Source: Carya illinoinensis
Lineage: Eukaryota; Streptophyta; Magnoliopsida; Fagales; Juglandaceae
Length of the DNA: 64,000 bases
Direction: 5' to 3'
NCBI RefSeq assembly: GCF_018687715.1
Contig: NC_056759.1
Location: forward strand, 955,501 to 1,019,500
Within the stretch, counting starts at the first letter, position 1; every line of letters starts with the position of its first letter. The position numbers and the translations under genes are program-made. Below the pieces are notes generated by a model. It was given only the letters and a program-made list of their open reading frames with translations. It did not search any database and was not told the DNA's origin. Below, in pieces: positions 22,505 through 34,400 of the stretch.

Positions 22505-24770
22505 CATTTTTTGGTCCGTCTTTATTGATTCGATAACCTCATAGCAAATCATTGTAGATTAAGGAAAGCTGCTCAAAGTAGACAAAATTGCCAATTTTTT
22601 TATTTGGCAGCTGCATGAATCGTGCATTGGCTTTCTTCCTCAACTCTTCAACCCCGCCTTCCACCTTAAAATGAAGTCTTTCTTTCTGTGTGTTTCTGAC
22701 AAATGTATAACCTAAGTCTGTGTATTGGTTTGTATATCCATGTCTGAAACGCTTTCCTTATTTTTTGTGCATGTCAGGAGTTTCCTTTAGTACTTAATCA
22801 TGAAATGAGTCGCCACTTTTTACACGTAAAAGAAATTGATTGTTAGGTGATCTAATTGTTCCAAACCCAAAGTATCAGGAACCCGTGCAAAAATCAATGC
22901 GACTCATGTTGAACATTGCTTTGGTGAATTTTTTGATTAATTGGGAACGGATGCAAGGTGAAGTAATGCCTAACAGAAATTTTAAACTCTTGGAATCATG
23001 GCTGCTTGAATAAGGTCTTCGTGAGGAACTTTTACCCTAGTCTAAAACCCTCAAGGTTTTGAGATAAAGCATGCAGGATGAAGCTTCTCTTCAGGTTTAA
23101 ATTACCGTTTCAAGCCATGCATCAGGACACCGGTTTTGTTAAAACTTTGCTGCGTCAACATCAAAGCAATTCAAGTTCATTATTTCATGTTAGCGTCTAC
23201 CTTCAGAATGATTGGATTTTGTTAAATTAAAATGATCGAGTCGACATAAAAAGATTCAAAAATTCCTCACTGTTATGGATACACGAAATCGTCCAAGAAA
23301 TTCCTCAAAGGTCGTCAATCTTCCTCGCATACTTTCATTGCTAAATAGCCATCAGGAATAAATAGTAATAGGACAATTTCCAGCCAAACTTTATTCCCTT
23401 ATTGCCTTGGTATCAAGTTATCTTCACTGCCTTTGACAGTCGCATTTTATGAATATTATTCCTACGGGTCCTCTACCTTCATGCCACGATGCCAATTCCC
23501 AGTGTCTGCCTTGTTTTGACAAAATGACCTAAGATTTCTGTCTAAAGTTCTCTTTCTCTGTGACAATTTGTGTGCGTACCATCAAATCATGTAAATGGGA
23601 AATATGCCCCAATTTATGGTATTTGTGTGCATGAATTCTCAGTTTCCTTAAAAAGTATACTTTAAATGGTCACTTTCAGAACTTACGCATCCTGTCAATG
23701 GGAAATATATACCTCCCCCATCTATAACTGTGTGTGTACATGAATTCTCAGTTTCCTTAAGTATTAATTGGTCGCTATCAGAATTTACTGAAAATATAAA
23801 GAGAAAGAGAAAAATAGAGAGACAGATAGAGAGAAAGTAAATATAGGGGTGACATCACAACAGAAGAATTGCAATCAAAACACAACCATCACAGCCATGC
23901 TTCACCTTATCATAAGTCCTTCCTTTGATGCCTTTTTTCCTGATCCATCATCTCACCTACATTGGCCTGTGGGAGAGTTGGGTCCCCTTTCCTTATTCTG
24001 ATGGATGTTCCCAAAAACACTTACAGCTAGCCTAGGTGAACTTCCTCCAAAAGAGAGTGCATCATTTTACACACCTCAAGTAACATTTAACTTCATTTCA
24101 TCCAACGTTCAGCACCTTTATTTTGTCATTGTGTCCAACATGGTAAACAGATTAGGATGACCAACACAACCTTAAGCACATATTTTTGAAGTATTGTGCC
24201 GTGCTTCTGAATTTCTGATCTCTACTGAGGTAGGTCTTTGAAGATGATACAAAGTTTCCAATCAGGGTTAAATTGGGATGAAGTTAGAAATCCTCAAGAC
24301 CATAGAATTACACATTCCAACAGGAGGAAATTTACAATGCAAGGTCTTTTTCTTTTTTGGATTCTTTTTAGTGAGTGGGGGTGGAGGGTGTTTACTTGCA
24401 AGATGCAAGGCAATAGCAGAGAGGTAAGTGGCTGTGTGGTCCTGGAAAGTGTGTTTCGAAGTGGTTTTGTGGTCCATGAAGGAAAAAGCCTATTTTTGAG
24501 CGACAAAGTGGGGCAACAGAACATGAGGCCGTAAAGAGTGTGGGAAATGAATGCCACACCAAAAACAAACCCATCTCTTCTCATCTCTAGTAACCACCCA
24601 CCTCATCCTTTCGAATTTTGAACCCATAACAGAACCAGTCTTTGTCAATAGAATTCTTGTCCTTTTAATTGGATTAACGACACCCCCCACTTCACAACTT
24701 TTACTCGAACTTTGAACCCAGAGTAAGAAAGATAAACACACACCATACACAACTTTTTTTTTTCCCTTAC
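22505..24770. other. Intergenic DNA downstream of TRS120
   Basis: Begins with the TRS120 3' UTR (to roughly 22800). It contains a 103-bp tandem duplication (23590-23790) and a purine-rich AGAGA stretch (about 23796-23840). Frames at 24238-24584 on both strands overlap, show no motif, and are not called as genes. Confidence 0.55.
23590..23790. repeat. About 103-bp tandem duplication
   Basis: 23590-23692 and 23693-23790 share TGTMAATGGGAAATAT at the start, CATGAATTCTCAGTTTCCTT in the middle and TCAGAAYTTACKC-like ends, with small indels between. Confidence 0.75.
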
Positions 24771-24990
24771 TAAATATTTAATATATGAATAACAAGCATA
24801 AGAATTCGATTAATTTTAAAAAAATAAACTCAAAATTTTAAATTTTTTTTAAAAAATGTGGTGTATAGGCTTCTGTGTAGCAAAACTCAAAAAAGATATA
24901 AACATAAAAAGTAGGTCATACACTATTTATTACGTTAATGTGATATATAGTTTTAAAGTATACAGAAATCTTCACGTATTTCTTTGAAAA

Positions 24991-25097
24991 AATATAGTGT
25001 CTATTATTAAAAAAATAAATTTTTATGTGTATCCTATATTTACTAATATAGTGTCTATTATTAAAAAAATAAATTTTTATGTGTATCTTATATTTAT
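24991..25097. repeat. 54-bp tandem duplication
   Basis: AATATAGTGTCTATTATTAA followed by seven A, then ATTTTTATGTGTATC and TATATTTA, occurs twice in succession (24991-25044 and 25045-25097). There is one clear substitution (ATCC versus ATCT), so the duplication is recent. Confidence 0.85.
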
Positions 25098-26394
25098 TTA
25101 CTTTTAAAAAAAACAGTAAAAATTGTAGACTTTAAGACTATAAATATCATTTATCTGATTTATTATTGTCCATATAAATAGTTCAAACAATATTAAATGA
25201 GTAATAAATGCAATAATCCGTAAATATTATATCTATATCTCTCACTTGATCTACAAATTTGAGAGAATATTTTTGTATTTAAATTTTTCCGGTGTAAATC
25301 ATATTCAAAGAACACAATTATAGTTGCATTTTGAAAACAAAATTTCAACTAAAATGATTTGTTGAGAGAATACGAATCAAGGGATCTCGTGTAAAAGCAT
25401 GATATCTTGACTCTCAAATGATGTCATTTTATCTTAAGAAAACACATGTTTGATGTGAACCATAATAGAATACAGTGAATTGCACATATTCAAACCAATT
25501 GCATGTCCCTGTTAGAAACCAACAACATTAATCTTGGAACCACTTTTTGCCAAATTCCCTCCCCCATCATCGCTCCAAATTGATGGATACCATACCATTT
25601 TTCTTTGAACGTGTACGACCATTTAGTGATTTAAGTGCGACATAGATAGCAAAGTCTTTTGTATTTTTCCTTTTCTTGAGTGGGTCGGTATATATAGTGA
25701 TCATTAATGTCCACAAATTAACAGCCTATATGGTTCTAAACATTCAAATATCACATGTACTTTCATTTTCCTTTCTTTTCTTTTCTTTTTTAATTTTTTT
25801 ATTGGGTTTCTCGGGTGCTAGAAAAAGTCTTTGAGGTGAAACTTACGAACGTTTCAACTTTCATCATCATTTTTGTGGATAAGACCATCACATCGTTTGT
25901 TGTGGGCCAGCAGCCCATTGTGGCATTGTCACGCCTAACGGAGAGGATTAAGACAGTCCGATGTTTAATACAAATGGAAGAAGTGAACTTAAATGAACAT
26001 AAAATATTCATTTTATTAGTTTTTCTTTAATTTTAATTTTAAATTTAATAATTTTAAACATACATCAGCACATATTATTATGTGAGTAAAAATTATAAGT
26101 TTTTATTATTATATATGATATAAAATATTAGTCTTATTTTTAATTTTATTATTTTCAATCATATTTATTTATTAGATAATATATTTTAATTATTTTCGAC
26201 TTAAGTAGTTGATAAATAAATGACATAAAATACGAGGCATCGGTAAATAATAAAAAAATTAAGATAAAAAAATAACATTATTAGAAATAATTTAATCACA
26301 GATTCACAGTCGATTGACCCAAAACCAAAGTTTGGGATTAGTATGGCTTGTCAATTTTTGATGATAAGGGAGAAGAGTGTAGAAAAGCCAAGCG

Positions 26395-26416
26395 CCCCCC
26401 CCCCCCCCCCCCCCCC
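26395..26416. repeat. Poly(C) tract, 22 bases
   Basis: An uninterrupted C run between AAGCG and AAAAACAAAA. Confidence 0.9.
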
Positions 26417-26524
26417 AAAAACAAAAAAACAGACGTGCTATTATTCCTGGTCAAGCCAAGCAAGAGAAGAGTCCAAAATATTCCATTCAATCTCGACCAT
26501 CAATAGAGAGAATGTATAACTGCA

Positions 26525-26660
26525 TCGTGGGTGTATAAATGTTATGTAATTAATTTTAAAAAAAAGAAATAAATATAAAATTTACATAAAAAATATTAAT
26601 TTTTTAATAATAAATTTTATTTTTTTAAATAACTGTACGATATTTATACATTTTATGACT
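26525..26660. mobile_element. Foldback MITE-like repeat
   Basis: The left end GGGTGTATAAATGTTATG and the right end, reverse-complemented (TCATAAAATGTATAAATATC), are imperfect inverted copies around an AT-rich centre. Borders and family are uncertain. Confidence 0.35.
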
Positions 26661-27334
26661 ATTTATAATATTATTTAATAATGAATTACCTAATATGCTT
26701 GGGTTTCAATCAATTAAATCATAATTTTGGACGAGATTCCGATAAACATTATAGCTAAGAAAAACAAATTCGGAGCACAATAAAACCTGTATGATATGCA
26801 TGAATATCGTTTGGCTATGTTCATGCATGAAAAAATAAATACCAATTCTTCAAACAGCTCTTCTAAATTTGGTTTGGAGTTTTTCTCAAAACTTATCGGA
26901 ATCTCAACCTCAAATAAAAACTCTCAATCCCAAAATTGATAGGAGTTTTCCCATTTAAATTTAATTCAATAAAAAAGTTAAAAATAAAAAATAAAAAAAG
27001 AGTAGAATCATAAATGCACCTCTGAACCAATTCACATGAGTTTGAAATTTTCCTACCTCAGTCTCACAAAGAATACCAGAATTAATTCAAACATGAATTA
27101 ATGCTTCCACAAAGGAGAACAACATTGTCCATCGCATTGAACTTTCCAAGTCCTACCTATGAACTATATAATATAATTAAATATATTTATATATGTAATG
27201 TTTTAAAAAGTCCATACCCAATCCCAAAAAGTAGACAAATTTATCAAATATTTTTACTAAAAGACTCGGCACCTAATAAGACAAAGACAAGGATGATGAT
27301 GTACCTTAGATTCAACATTTACTTTCCACACCCC

Positions 27335-27361
27335 AATAATATAATATAATATAATATAATC
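27335..27361. repeat. (ATAAT)n microsatellite
   Basis: Five uninterrupted TATAA/ATAAT units. Confidence 0.85.
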
Positions 27362-27956
27362 TATTGTTTTCCACATAATTAGGTGGACCCACCAAGTTTA
27401 GAATATAATTAAACCCAACCTACCAAATACAGCACCCCGTGCGATTAAAATAATAATCTTTTCAACCAACAAAATCACTTATTTTAATGTTTTTTTTTAA
27501 CTATAATATCTGTATTTAATTAATCCATAAAGGTATTGCCGATTGGATCCTGTAAAACGAGTGGGCCCATCAGTACCGTCCAATAGAAGATGCGTCACGG
27601 TCCCCCCCACCCATATAAACTGCACGTCGTGGCTGCGAAACTAAGGGCTGCTCCAAGAAATGTAGACCTCGTCTCCCTGAATTTTCAACATTTTTTTGGT
27701 TTGGATTGATTTCTAAGAGAATAAAATATAAATAAATTAGGCAGATATTTTGCTGTTGACAATAACTTCATTCCACACTTTTTTTGTTTTTTTTAGTTGG
27801 AGTTAGTTTAGTTTGGATTTTATCAGTTTTAGTTTTGAATTTTCTTATTCTCAAATATGTCTCAAAAGTCCAAACTATTATTTGTGAGAAATAAATCTCA
27901 TATTCTTTTTTTTTTTCTCTGGTTAAAAACTATCAATTGATTATATTAAATAAAAA

Positions 27957-28085
27957 GTTTATATATAGTCACTTTTATGTATTTTTTATGTATTACACTG
28001 ACATAATTAGATATGTAATTTTTTTAATATTAAATAACTATTTTTGTTAATTATATTAGTTGACGCAAAAGTAACTATATATAGT
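27957..28085. mobile_element. Foldback MITE-like repeat
   Basis: TATATATAGTCACTTTTATG near the left end pairs with AAAAGTAACTATATATAGTA at the right end. The arms continue with ACTGACATAATTAGATATGT opposite AATTATATTAGTTGACG. Length is about 130 bp, with no coding capacity. Confidence 0.5.
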
Positions 28086-28685
28086 ATAACTCATTTTAAT
28101 ATTAATAGAAAAATTATTTTTATAAGTTTAAAATATGAAAGTCTCGTACCGGCCGTTTGAAAAAAATTAAGACTCATATAAAAAAATTTATTTTTTAAAA
28201 ATAGATTATACAAGACTTCACCCTATATGCTTATAATTTGTATATAGTATTAGTTTTTTAATATATATATTTTTTGAACTTTTAGGAAATATTGAATTTT
28301 AAACTTAGTTAATTGTTTATGTTTGATTTTGGTAAGGCAATAATCAGATATTATTTAATCTACAAACAATGTTTAAAACTTTAACCACGAGGAATGTTTA
28401 GGATTCAAATTCTAATCCACTAACCCTTTATATTTTACAAAAACACTCTAAAGAGATTTCAACCCACTCATGTTCACGTGTTACAACTTACAAATTTACA
28501 TATTAAACGTGTTTAATGAGCTTGTTAGGGCAAACATTGTTTATATTTCATAATGACGTGTTGAATAATCTAAACTATTCAATGTCACTCTGAAAATATA
28601 AACAATGAATTGTCTATGAAAATGAAACATTTCCTTGTTTATATTTTGAATAAATTTTCAAATAACCATTTTTGAGAGGAGACCA

Positions 28686-28862
28686 ACTATAATGTCGTTT
28701 GAATAATGAGTTTGAGATGAGATAAAAGTTGAATGTTAAATAAAATATTATTAGAATATTATTTTTTAATATTATTATTATTTTATAATTTAAAAAAGTT
28801 GAATGTTTATTATATTTTGTATGCGACTCTGAAAAAAATATAATGATGAGAATAGATGAATG
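28686..28862 (+). mobile_element. MITE, family A reference copy
   Basis: Begins GTTTGAATAATGAGTTTGAG then ATGAGATAAAAGTTGAATG; the centre has AAATATTATTAGAATATTAT and TTATTATATTTTGTATGCGA; it ends ATAATGATGAGAATAGATGA. It is non-coding, with inverted ends. At least seven other copies occur in the window. Confidence 0.7.
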
Positions 28863-28884
28863 CTTATATTGTCCAAATTGGGCC

Positions 28885-29066
28885 AGACTGTTTGGTTACA
28901 CATATGAAATGAGATAAGAGTTAAAGTCGAATAAAATATTAATTTTTAATATTAATTTATTTTAAAATTTTAAAAAATTAAATTATTTATTTTATTTTGT
29001 TTAAAAATTTAAAATAATTATAATAATTAAATTAAATAAGATAAATTGAGATAATTTGAGAGTAGA
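28885..29066 (+). mobile_element. MITE, family A copy
   Basis: Begins ACTGTTTGGTTACACATATG then AAATGAGATAAGAGTTAAAG; ends AAGATAAATTGAGATAATTT. It lies about 20 bp after the previous copy in the same orientation. Confidence 0.65.
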
Positions 29067-29089
29067 CAATTACATGTTTTTTATACTAA

Positions 29090-29215
29090 TTTTATCACAT
29101 ATAAATAAAGTCATATATTAATATTCATATCAATACTTATTTTTTTATATGTAAAATTTAAATTAGTATTAATTTTAATAAAATTTATTTATTTTTTACT
29201 AATAATATTAAATTA
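29090..29215 (-). repeat. Dispersed repeat, family C (reverse)
   Basis: The reverse complement carries TAAAAAATAAATAAATTTTA and TAATTTAAATTTTACATATA in the same order as 8940-9045 and 63029-63130. Confidence 0.5.
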
Positions 29216-29219
29216 TGCA

Positions 29220-31437
29220 CGTATCGCGGTATTACACTGCTACTTAGGGTCGTGATCTCTGCACCCCGTAATGCCCAATGGGATGGAAGCAAGTGTCAGA
29301 CTTAGGTTTTTTGTTTTTTCTTTTAAAATACAGTAACGTTAGATATGCGGAAGTTACGCGTCCATTTTTTCAAAAAGATAAGACCTATTATTAAAAGATT
29401 TATTTATTTTTATATAAATCTAAGATTTACTATTTTTTAAAAAGACAAAATGGGACATATCTTAGGAAATTACGTAAGCCCTTTTATTTGTGAGGTGCCA
29501 TGCGGTTTGCCTGACGGCAGGTCCGCAAATTAATAAAAATAAAAATGGAAAATGGAAACAAGTGCAAGTAGGTAGGGGACCTAGCTCCTTTATAGGTGAA
29601 CAGTACCCATTTATTAAGCCGGCGGCTGTCAGATAAGTCAACATTCTTGGTGGTCCAAACCCGTCTGATGTCTCCATTTGGACGGTCCTGATACGCTTAT
29701 CTGGTGCGTGCTTTGAATCCCGGCCCCACTCGTGGTCCACCCAACTAGCTCTCGACGCGTGTCTTAGTGTCGTTTTCCCGCGAGTAGCGGAGAGCTTACC
29801 GACGTAATTCATGGTCCCCGCCTCTCCCCGTTCCTTTTTCGCGATGTTTTCTCCCTCTTCTTATCTTCTACCGGCCATTGCCGGTCATGGAACCACCGAA
29901 CCTAACGAACAAACGGTATACCGAGAATGCTCGTAAGTATAAACTAATTAATATCATTATTCGTAATGGATTATGCTTTCAATCCCTAATCCTTCATGCT
30001 ACAATGGCACGACGTGAACGACACGCTCCAATGGGTACAAGGACAAGGTCAGCACTACGCACGTATCATGAATACAATTGTGTACTTTTATATGCATACG
30101 TGAAGCATATATATAAAGTAATAAGTACTCACTTTTACTTCCATATAAAGAAAATATTCAAAATAAGTAACCACATTTGGTAACACGTTTAAATCATTTG
30201 GCTTTAGCTTAGTAAACAAGTTGAAAATAAAATCAAATAAAATTAAATGATATTTTCATAAGAATATATGAAATAAATTATAAATAATAATAAAATAATA
30301 AATAATTATATTTTTAAATGATTTGTAGGCAGTAGCTAAGTAGATTTGTACAACGAGAGAAACAGTACGCCGACGCGCATAGACATGGTCGTTGCTACGG
30401 TTAGAAAATAACTTCAGCTCCTGCTTCTGTCTTGACTCTTCAAGCAAAGCAAAAGCAGAAAACCTGACCCCAACGTAAACCAGCCGTGTGTTCACCACGC
30501 GCTTCTTGTCCCAACCTCAATCCAGAGTCTCTCATCCCCAAGACCAACTGTTTTGCCACGTTAACTGTCCTGTGACGTCCGATCACATTAATAATCAACC
30601 GACGACCAATAGAAGTCCACGCAAATACAGAGTTTTTCCGCACTCTTTTTTAAATTGATATATATAATACTACAAAAGCAACGTCTTGTCAACAAATAAT
30701 ACAATATTGATATTTGATCACCTTAATAATTAACGATAATTAAAGGGCAAGAGTTTATAATCATCAGCCTTTAGGTAATAAGCATTTTAAATATAAACAT
30801 TTATTTCTTAATATTTTTGAAATAGTTAAAAACAAGGGGTGGGTTGGATAATGGATAATGTGTTTATTCTTTTAAGCCTCAACGCCACGTACGTTATATT
30901 TATTCATACAAACCTTAAGACATGATATATGCTGATAAAATGAATAAAAATGAGGAGGTGTACAAAACCAATCCCATCTATGTTATGTTCTGATTAACGA
31001 CAAAAACGACAATAATAACAACGACAACTAACAATTATAAAATGGAAGGAAGAGTTAATGACATAATCACTCGCTTTAATTAAAAGACTGGTTAAGTAGC
31101 CAGAACCTGAAAACCATCCTCCTCCATCATTTTCAGACTGGAGCCGTTTCTCGACCTTTTACCTCACCCGAAAACCACTCTCACAAAAAACCACCTACCC
31201 TACCGTCTCTCCCTAAACCTGCAGCTCCAGTCTCTCTCTGCATCCCCTCTGCTTCCTTTTTCGTATCACTTCTTTCTCTCTCTCTCTCTCTCTCTCTCTC
31301 GCGTTCGGTTCTTCTTCTTGGAAGTTCGTACCTGTGCAAATCTTGTTATATTAAAGCCATGTACCTCGTAGTTTTCCAGGAGGAGTTCTCGTAAAATCTC
31401 TTTCTTTACGTTCTCTCTCTATATCTCTGTTTCATTC
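29220..31437. other. Upstream region of the KNOX gene
   Basis: 2.2 kb with no supported gene. Two GC-richer islands (29460-29880 and 30340-30640) stand out from AT-rich surroundings. The second contains CCACGTTAACTG and GTGACGTCC (TGACGT/ABRE-like cores). Short frames in the islands have no recognisable motif. The final part, from about 31130, is a pyrimidine-rich leader ending at the KNOX start codon. Confidence 0.45.
31275..31300. repeat. (TC)13 microsatellite in KNOX 5' leader
   Basis: An uninterrupted TC run about 140 bp before the start codon, likely transcribed. Confidence 0.85.
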
Positions 31438-34400
31438 ATGGCGTACCACAACCAGCTCTCCCAAGACCTCCCTCTTCAGCACTTCGCGGACCAATCCCAT
31501 CAACGGGAAGCGCAAAACCAAGGCTTGCCTGATAACAGTGCCTTGCGCACCATCTTACCCGACCAGCTTGCCGCCCACTCCTCCCCCTCTGACCCCAGCT
31601 CAAAATCCGGCTCCAATCACCACCACCATCATCTCCAAACCGCACCCAATTGGCTCAACAGCGCTCTTCTCCGTACGCAAGCCCAGTACAACGATACCTC
31701 GAACACCACCGCCGCCGGCGCCACTAACAACAACAATAACACAAACAGCACCAATTTCTTGAATCTCCACACCGCCTCTGATTCAACCGCAGCCTCTCAA
31801 TCCTCCAACCAATGGCTCTCCCGCCCCATCCTTCACCGAAACCACAGTGAAGTCATCGACGACGTCGCATCCGCCGGCGGCGGTGACCCCATGATCGCCG
31901 CGACCATGTCCCGCGATTCGGCCGAGAACTTGAAGAACAACGGTGGAAACGACAACCTCAACATCACCAGCGGCAACCCAAACAAGAGCGAGGGAGGTGT
32001 GGGAGTTGGTGTTGTGGTCGAGAGCGGGGCAGACGGAGTGATGAACTGGCAGAATGCAAGATACAAGGCCGAGATTCTGTCCCATCCGCTCTACGAGCAG
32101 CTGCTCTCCGCCCACGTGGCCTGCCTCCGGATCGCCACGCCGGTCGACCAGTTGCCCAGGATCGACGCCCAGCTCGCGCAGTCCGAAAATGTAGTCGCCA
32201 AATACTCGGCTCTCGGACATGCGACTCCGAGCATGGTTGGGGACGACAAGGAGCTCGATCAGTTCTTGGTACGCTTTTTTCTCTCTGCTGTCGTCGTTTT
32301 GTTGTTCAAAATTCATTGATTCATGTGTTTGCAATTGTTGCAAATAAAAGCTTTTTATACCAAAAAGTTATGGGTTCACTATTTATCTTTTTCATCTGTG
32401 TGCACCAACTTGGCTATATTCTTCTGTGTTTCATCAAACTCAGTTGGGTTTACAGTATTTTGTTGGAAAATTTCCTCTGAATGACAATTCTCCGACTAGA
32501 AATTCTTGGTGATTGAACTGTAAAGTCTGATGCACCGAAAGATAACTCCACTACTCCAATCTGTTTTGTTGCGTGAGGATTGATCGATTGGTGGTGTTAA
32601 GAAAGACCACATCTTTGCTCATGGAATTCAATTGGGACCCAAGATTAGTTGGCCTTTCGTGGCTTGTTATTTGAAATTGATGGTGCAACTTTTTTTCATG
32701 AAGCACAGGGAAGGATGTACTATTTAGTTGTAAATTTCCGGGTTGGTAACAAACGATTTGATAGACTGTCAAGTAAGTATTCCATGAATTGTGAACTCTT
32801 TTACGAAGCATGCCTCCTTGTGGCCCATCGATTTTCAAGCATTTCTGGGTATGGGAAGCTGTTGAGACTGAGTTACGGCCAACTATACGTAGACAAGAAA
32901 GAATAAACAGATGAAGCTACAGCAAACAGAAAGATCTTGACATAGTTAACGCTGCCCTCCAAGCTGAAAGCAGATCAGATGTGTCTTTAACCGACAGATT
33001 ATTTTTCTCAAGTTTTTCCTGAATGCCAATAATTGGACGTCCGAATGAAATTTACACCACGCATCCTTTTTTGTAGCCTCAATTCAAGTCATAAAAGATA
33101 GGAATAGAAACTCCTAGTCTTTTCAGCCAACACAAATTGAAAAGAAAACCCCGAACACATGCGTTCTATGGATAAATATACTTGGAAAGAAAAAAAAAAT
33201 CATCGAAAGTTTTCAAGGTTGCTCGGTTACTGCAAAGTTGGGCTGTGAGACGTGGTGGTGATTATGACTGGATAAATGAAGGAAACTTTGATGGATGAAC
33301 ATAGTCGCTTAAACATCTATGTCACTAAATAAAACAAGGTTCTGGGCTTTTGTGAAGGAAATACAGATCACAAACTGAGATGTATGAATTAGAGGGCATA
33401 ACAACCCTGTGCTAGAAAGCTATATCCTAGATACACAAGTTTTATTTTGGCATGAATGAGTACATCTGAGGTTTTCCGTTCTCATCATAAATTCAAAGGC
33501 AGCCGAACATCATTACTCAGTAGTTGTAGTGTATCGTTGAGAAAATATCTTGACTCGCTTCCTATTATTAAGTTTTAGTGCCTGTTGGAAAATTAGGCAG
33601 AATTCTAGTCTTTGCTATTTTCAAATCCTGGATAGGGAGGGAGTAGATTTCCTCTCCTTCATTTATGTACTTCGTCCGCGAGGTTAGTTTTGGAAATACT
33701 AAAGAAAAAAAAAAACTTGCCGGCACACAAAGGTTTCAATGTCAGTCATAATCTGGCTTGTATGCAGCGGGATATTGCTGGACTGCTAGATTCATGCATG
33801 ATACTTACATTATACTAAGGTATTTCACAATGTACTATATTTTTCTTTATTGAAACCTTAAGTAAGATTGCATATGGTATTGTCAATTAGTTGGAGTGCC
33901 TAGTCAAAACTTCTGAGTACATGAGATGGGTACTTGGGGGATACAGGAAATGTTATTTGGAACTCGATATCCTCTTCATTCAAAGTTTCTTTCGCTTCAT
34001 TTTTTTCTCTTTCAATTTTGACATATAGGATAGATTATCCATCTTAAAGCGGAACAATGGCAAGATTCTTCGAAAATACTTCTTGGCTAAAGGTTTCAGT
34101 TTATGTTATTACCTATGTTTCTAACTAATAAGGTGACATTGAGTTACAGGGAGTAGCTTAAAAATTAATTTAAGCTGTAAAGGCTTCCATGCCTGTTTGT
34201 TCCATGCATTCATACCTTTCTGTCCCTATGACTATTTTGTCATTGGCTGTCATGATAGAATTGGATTTTTTATCTTCTCCTTTGTTAATGTAGACACATT
34301 ATGTTCTGTTGCTTTGTTCCTTTAAAGAACAACTGCAACAACATGTTCGAGTTCATGCAATGGAGGCAGTAATGGCTTGCTGGGAGATTGAGCAGTCCTT

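Larger units (their letters stand above)
24770..28680. other. AT-rich intergenic DNA, no gene seen
   Basis: Contains a 54-bp tandem duplication (24991-25097), a C22 tract (26395-26416), foldback repeats (about 26525-26660 and 27957-28085) and a pentanucleotide microsatellite (27335-27361). A more GC-balanced patch at 27540-27690 with ACCCATATAAACTGCACGTC looks promoter-like but is followed by no credible frame. Confidence 0.5.

Noticed and set aside
24238..24750. A 98-codon plus frame and overlapping minus frames
   Set aside because: No recognisable motif, no splice-compatible neighbours and antisense overlap.
29462..29812. 116-codon minus frame in the GC-rich island
   Set aside because: No family recognised and no codon or splice context; treated as non-coding pending a database search.
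22505..31437. Search by eye for conserved plant microRNA precursors and tRNA genes
   Set aside because: No mature microRNA sequence known to me and no cloverleaf with proper A and B boxes was found.
31538..32343. Shadow frames in the first KNOX exon, including a 186-codon minus frame
   Set aside because: Opposite or shifted frames of the low-complexity N-terminus, without motifs.
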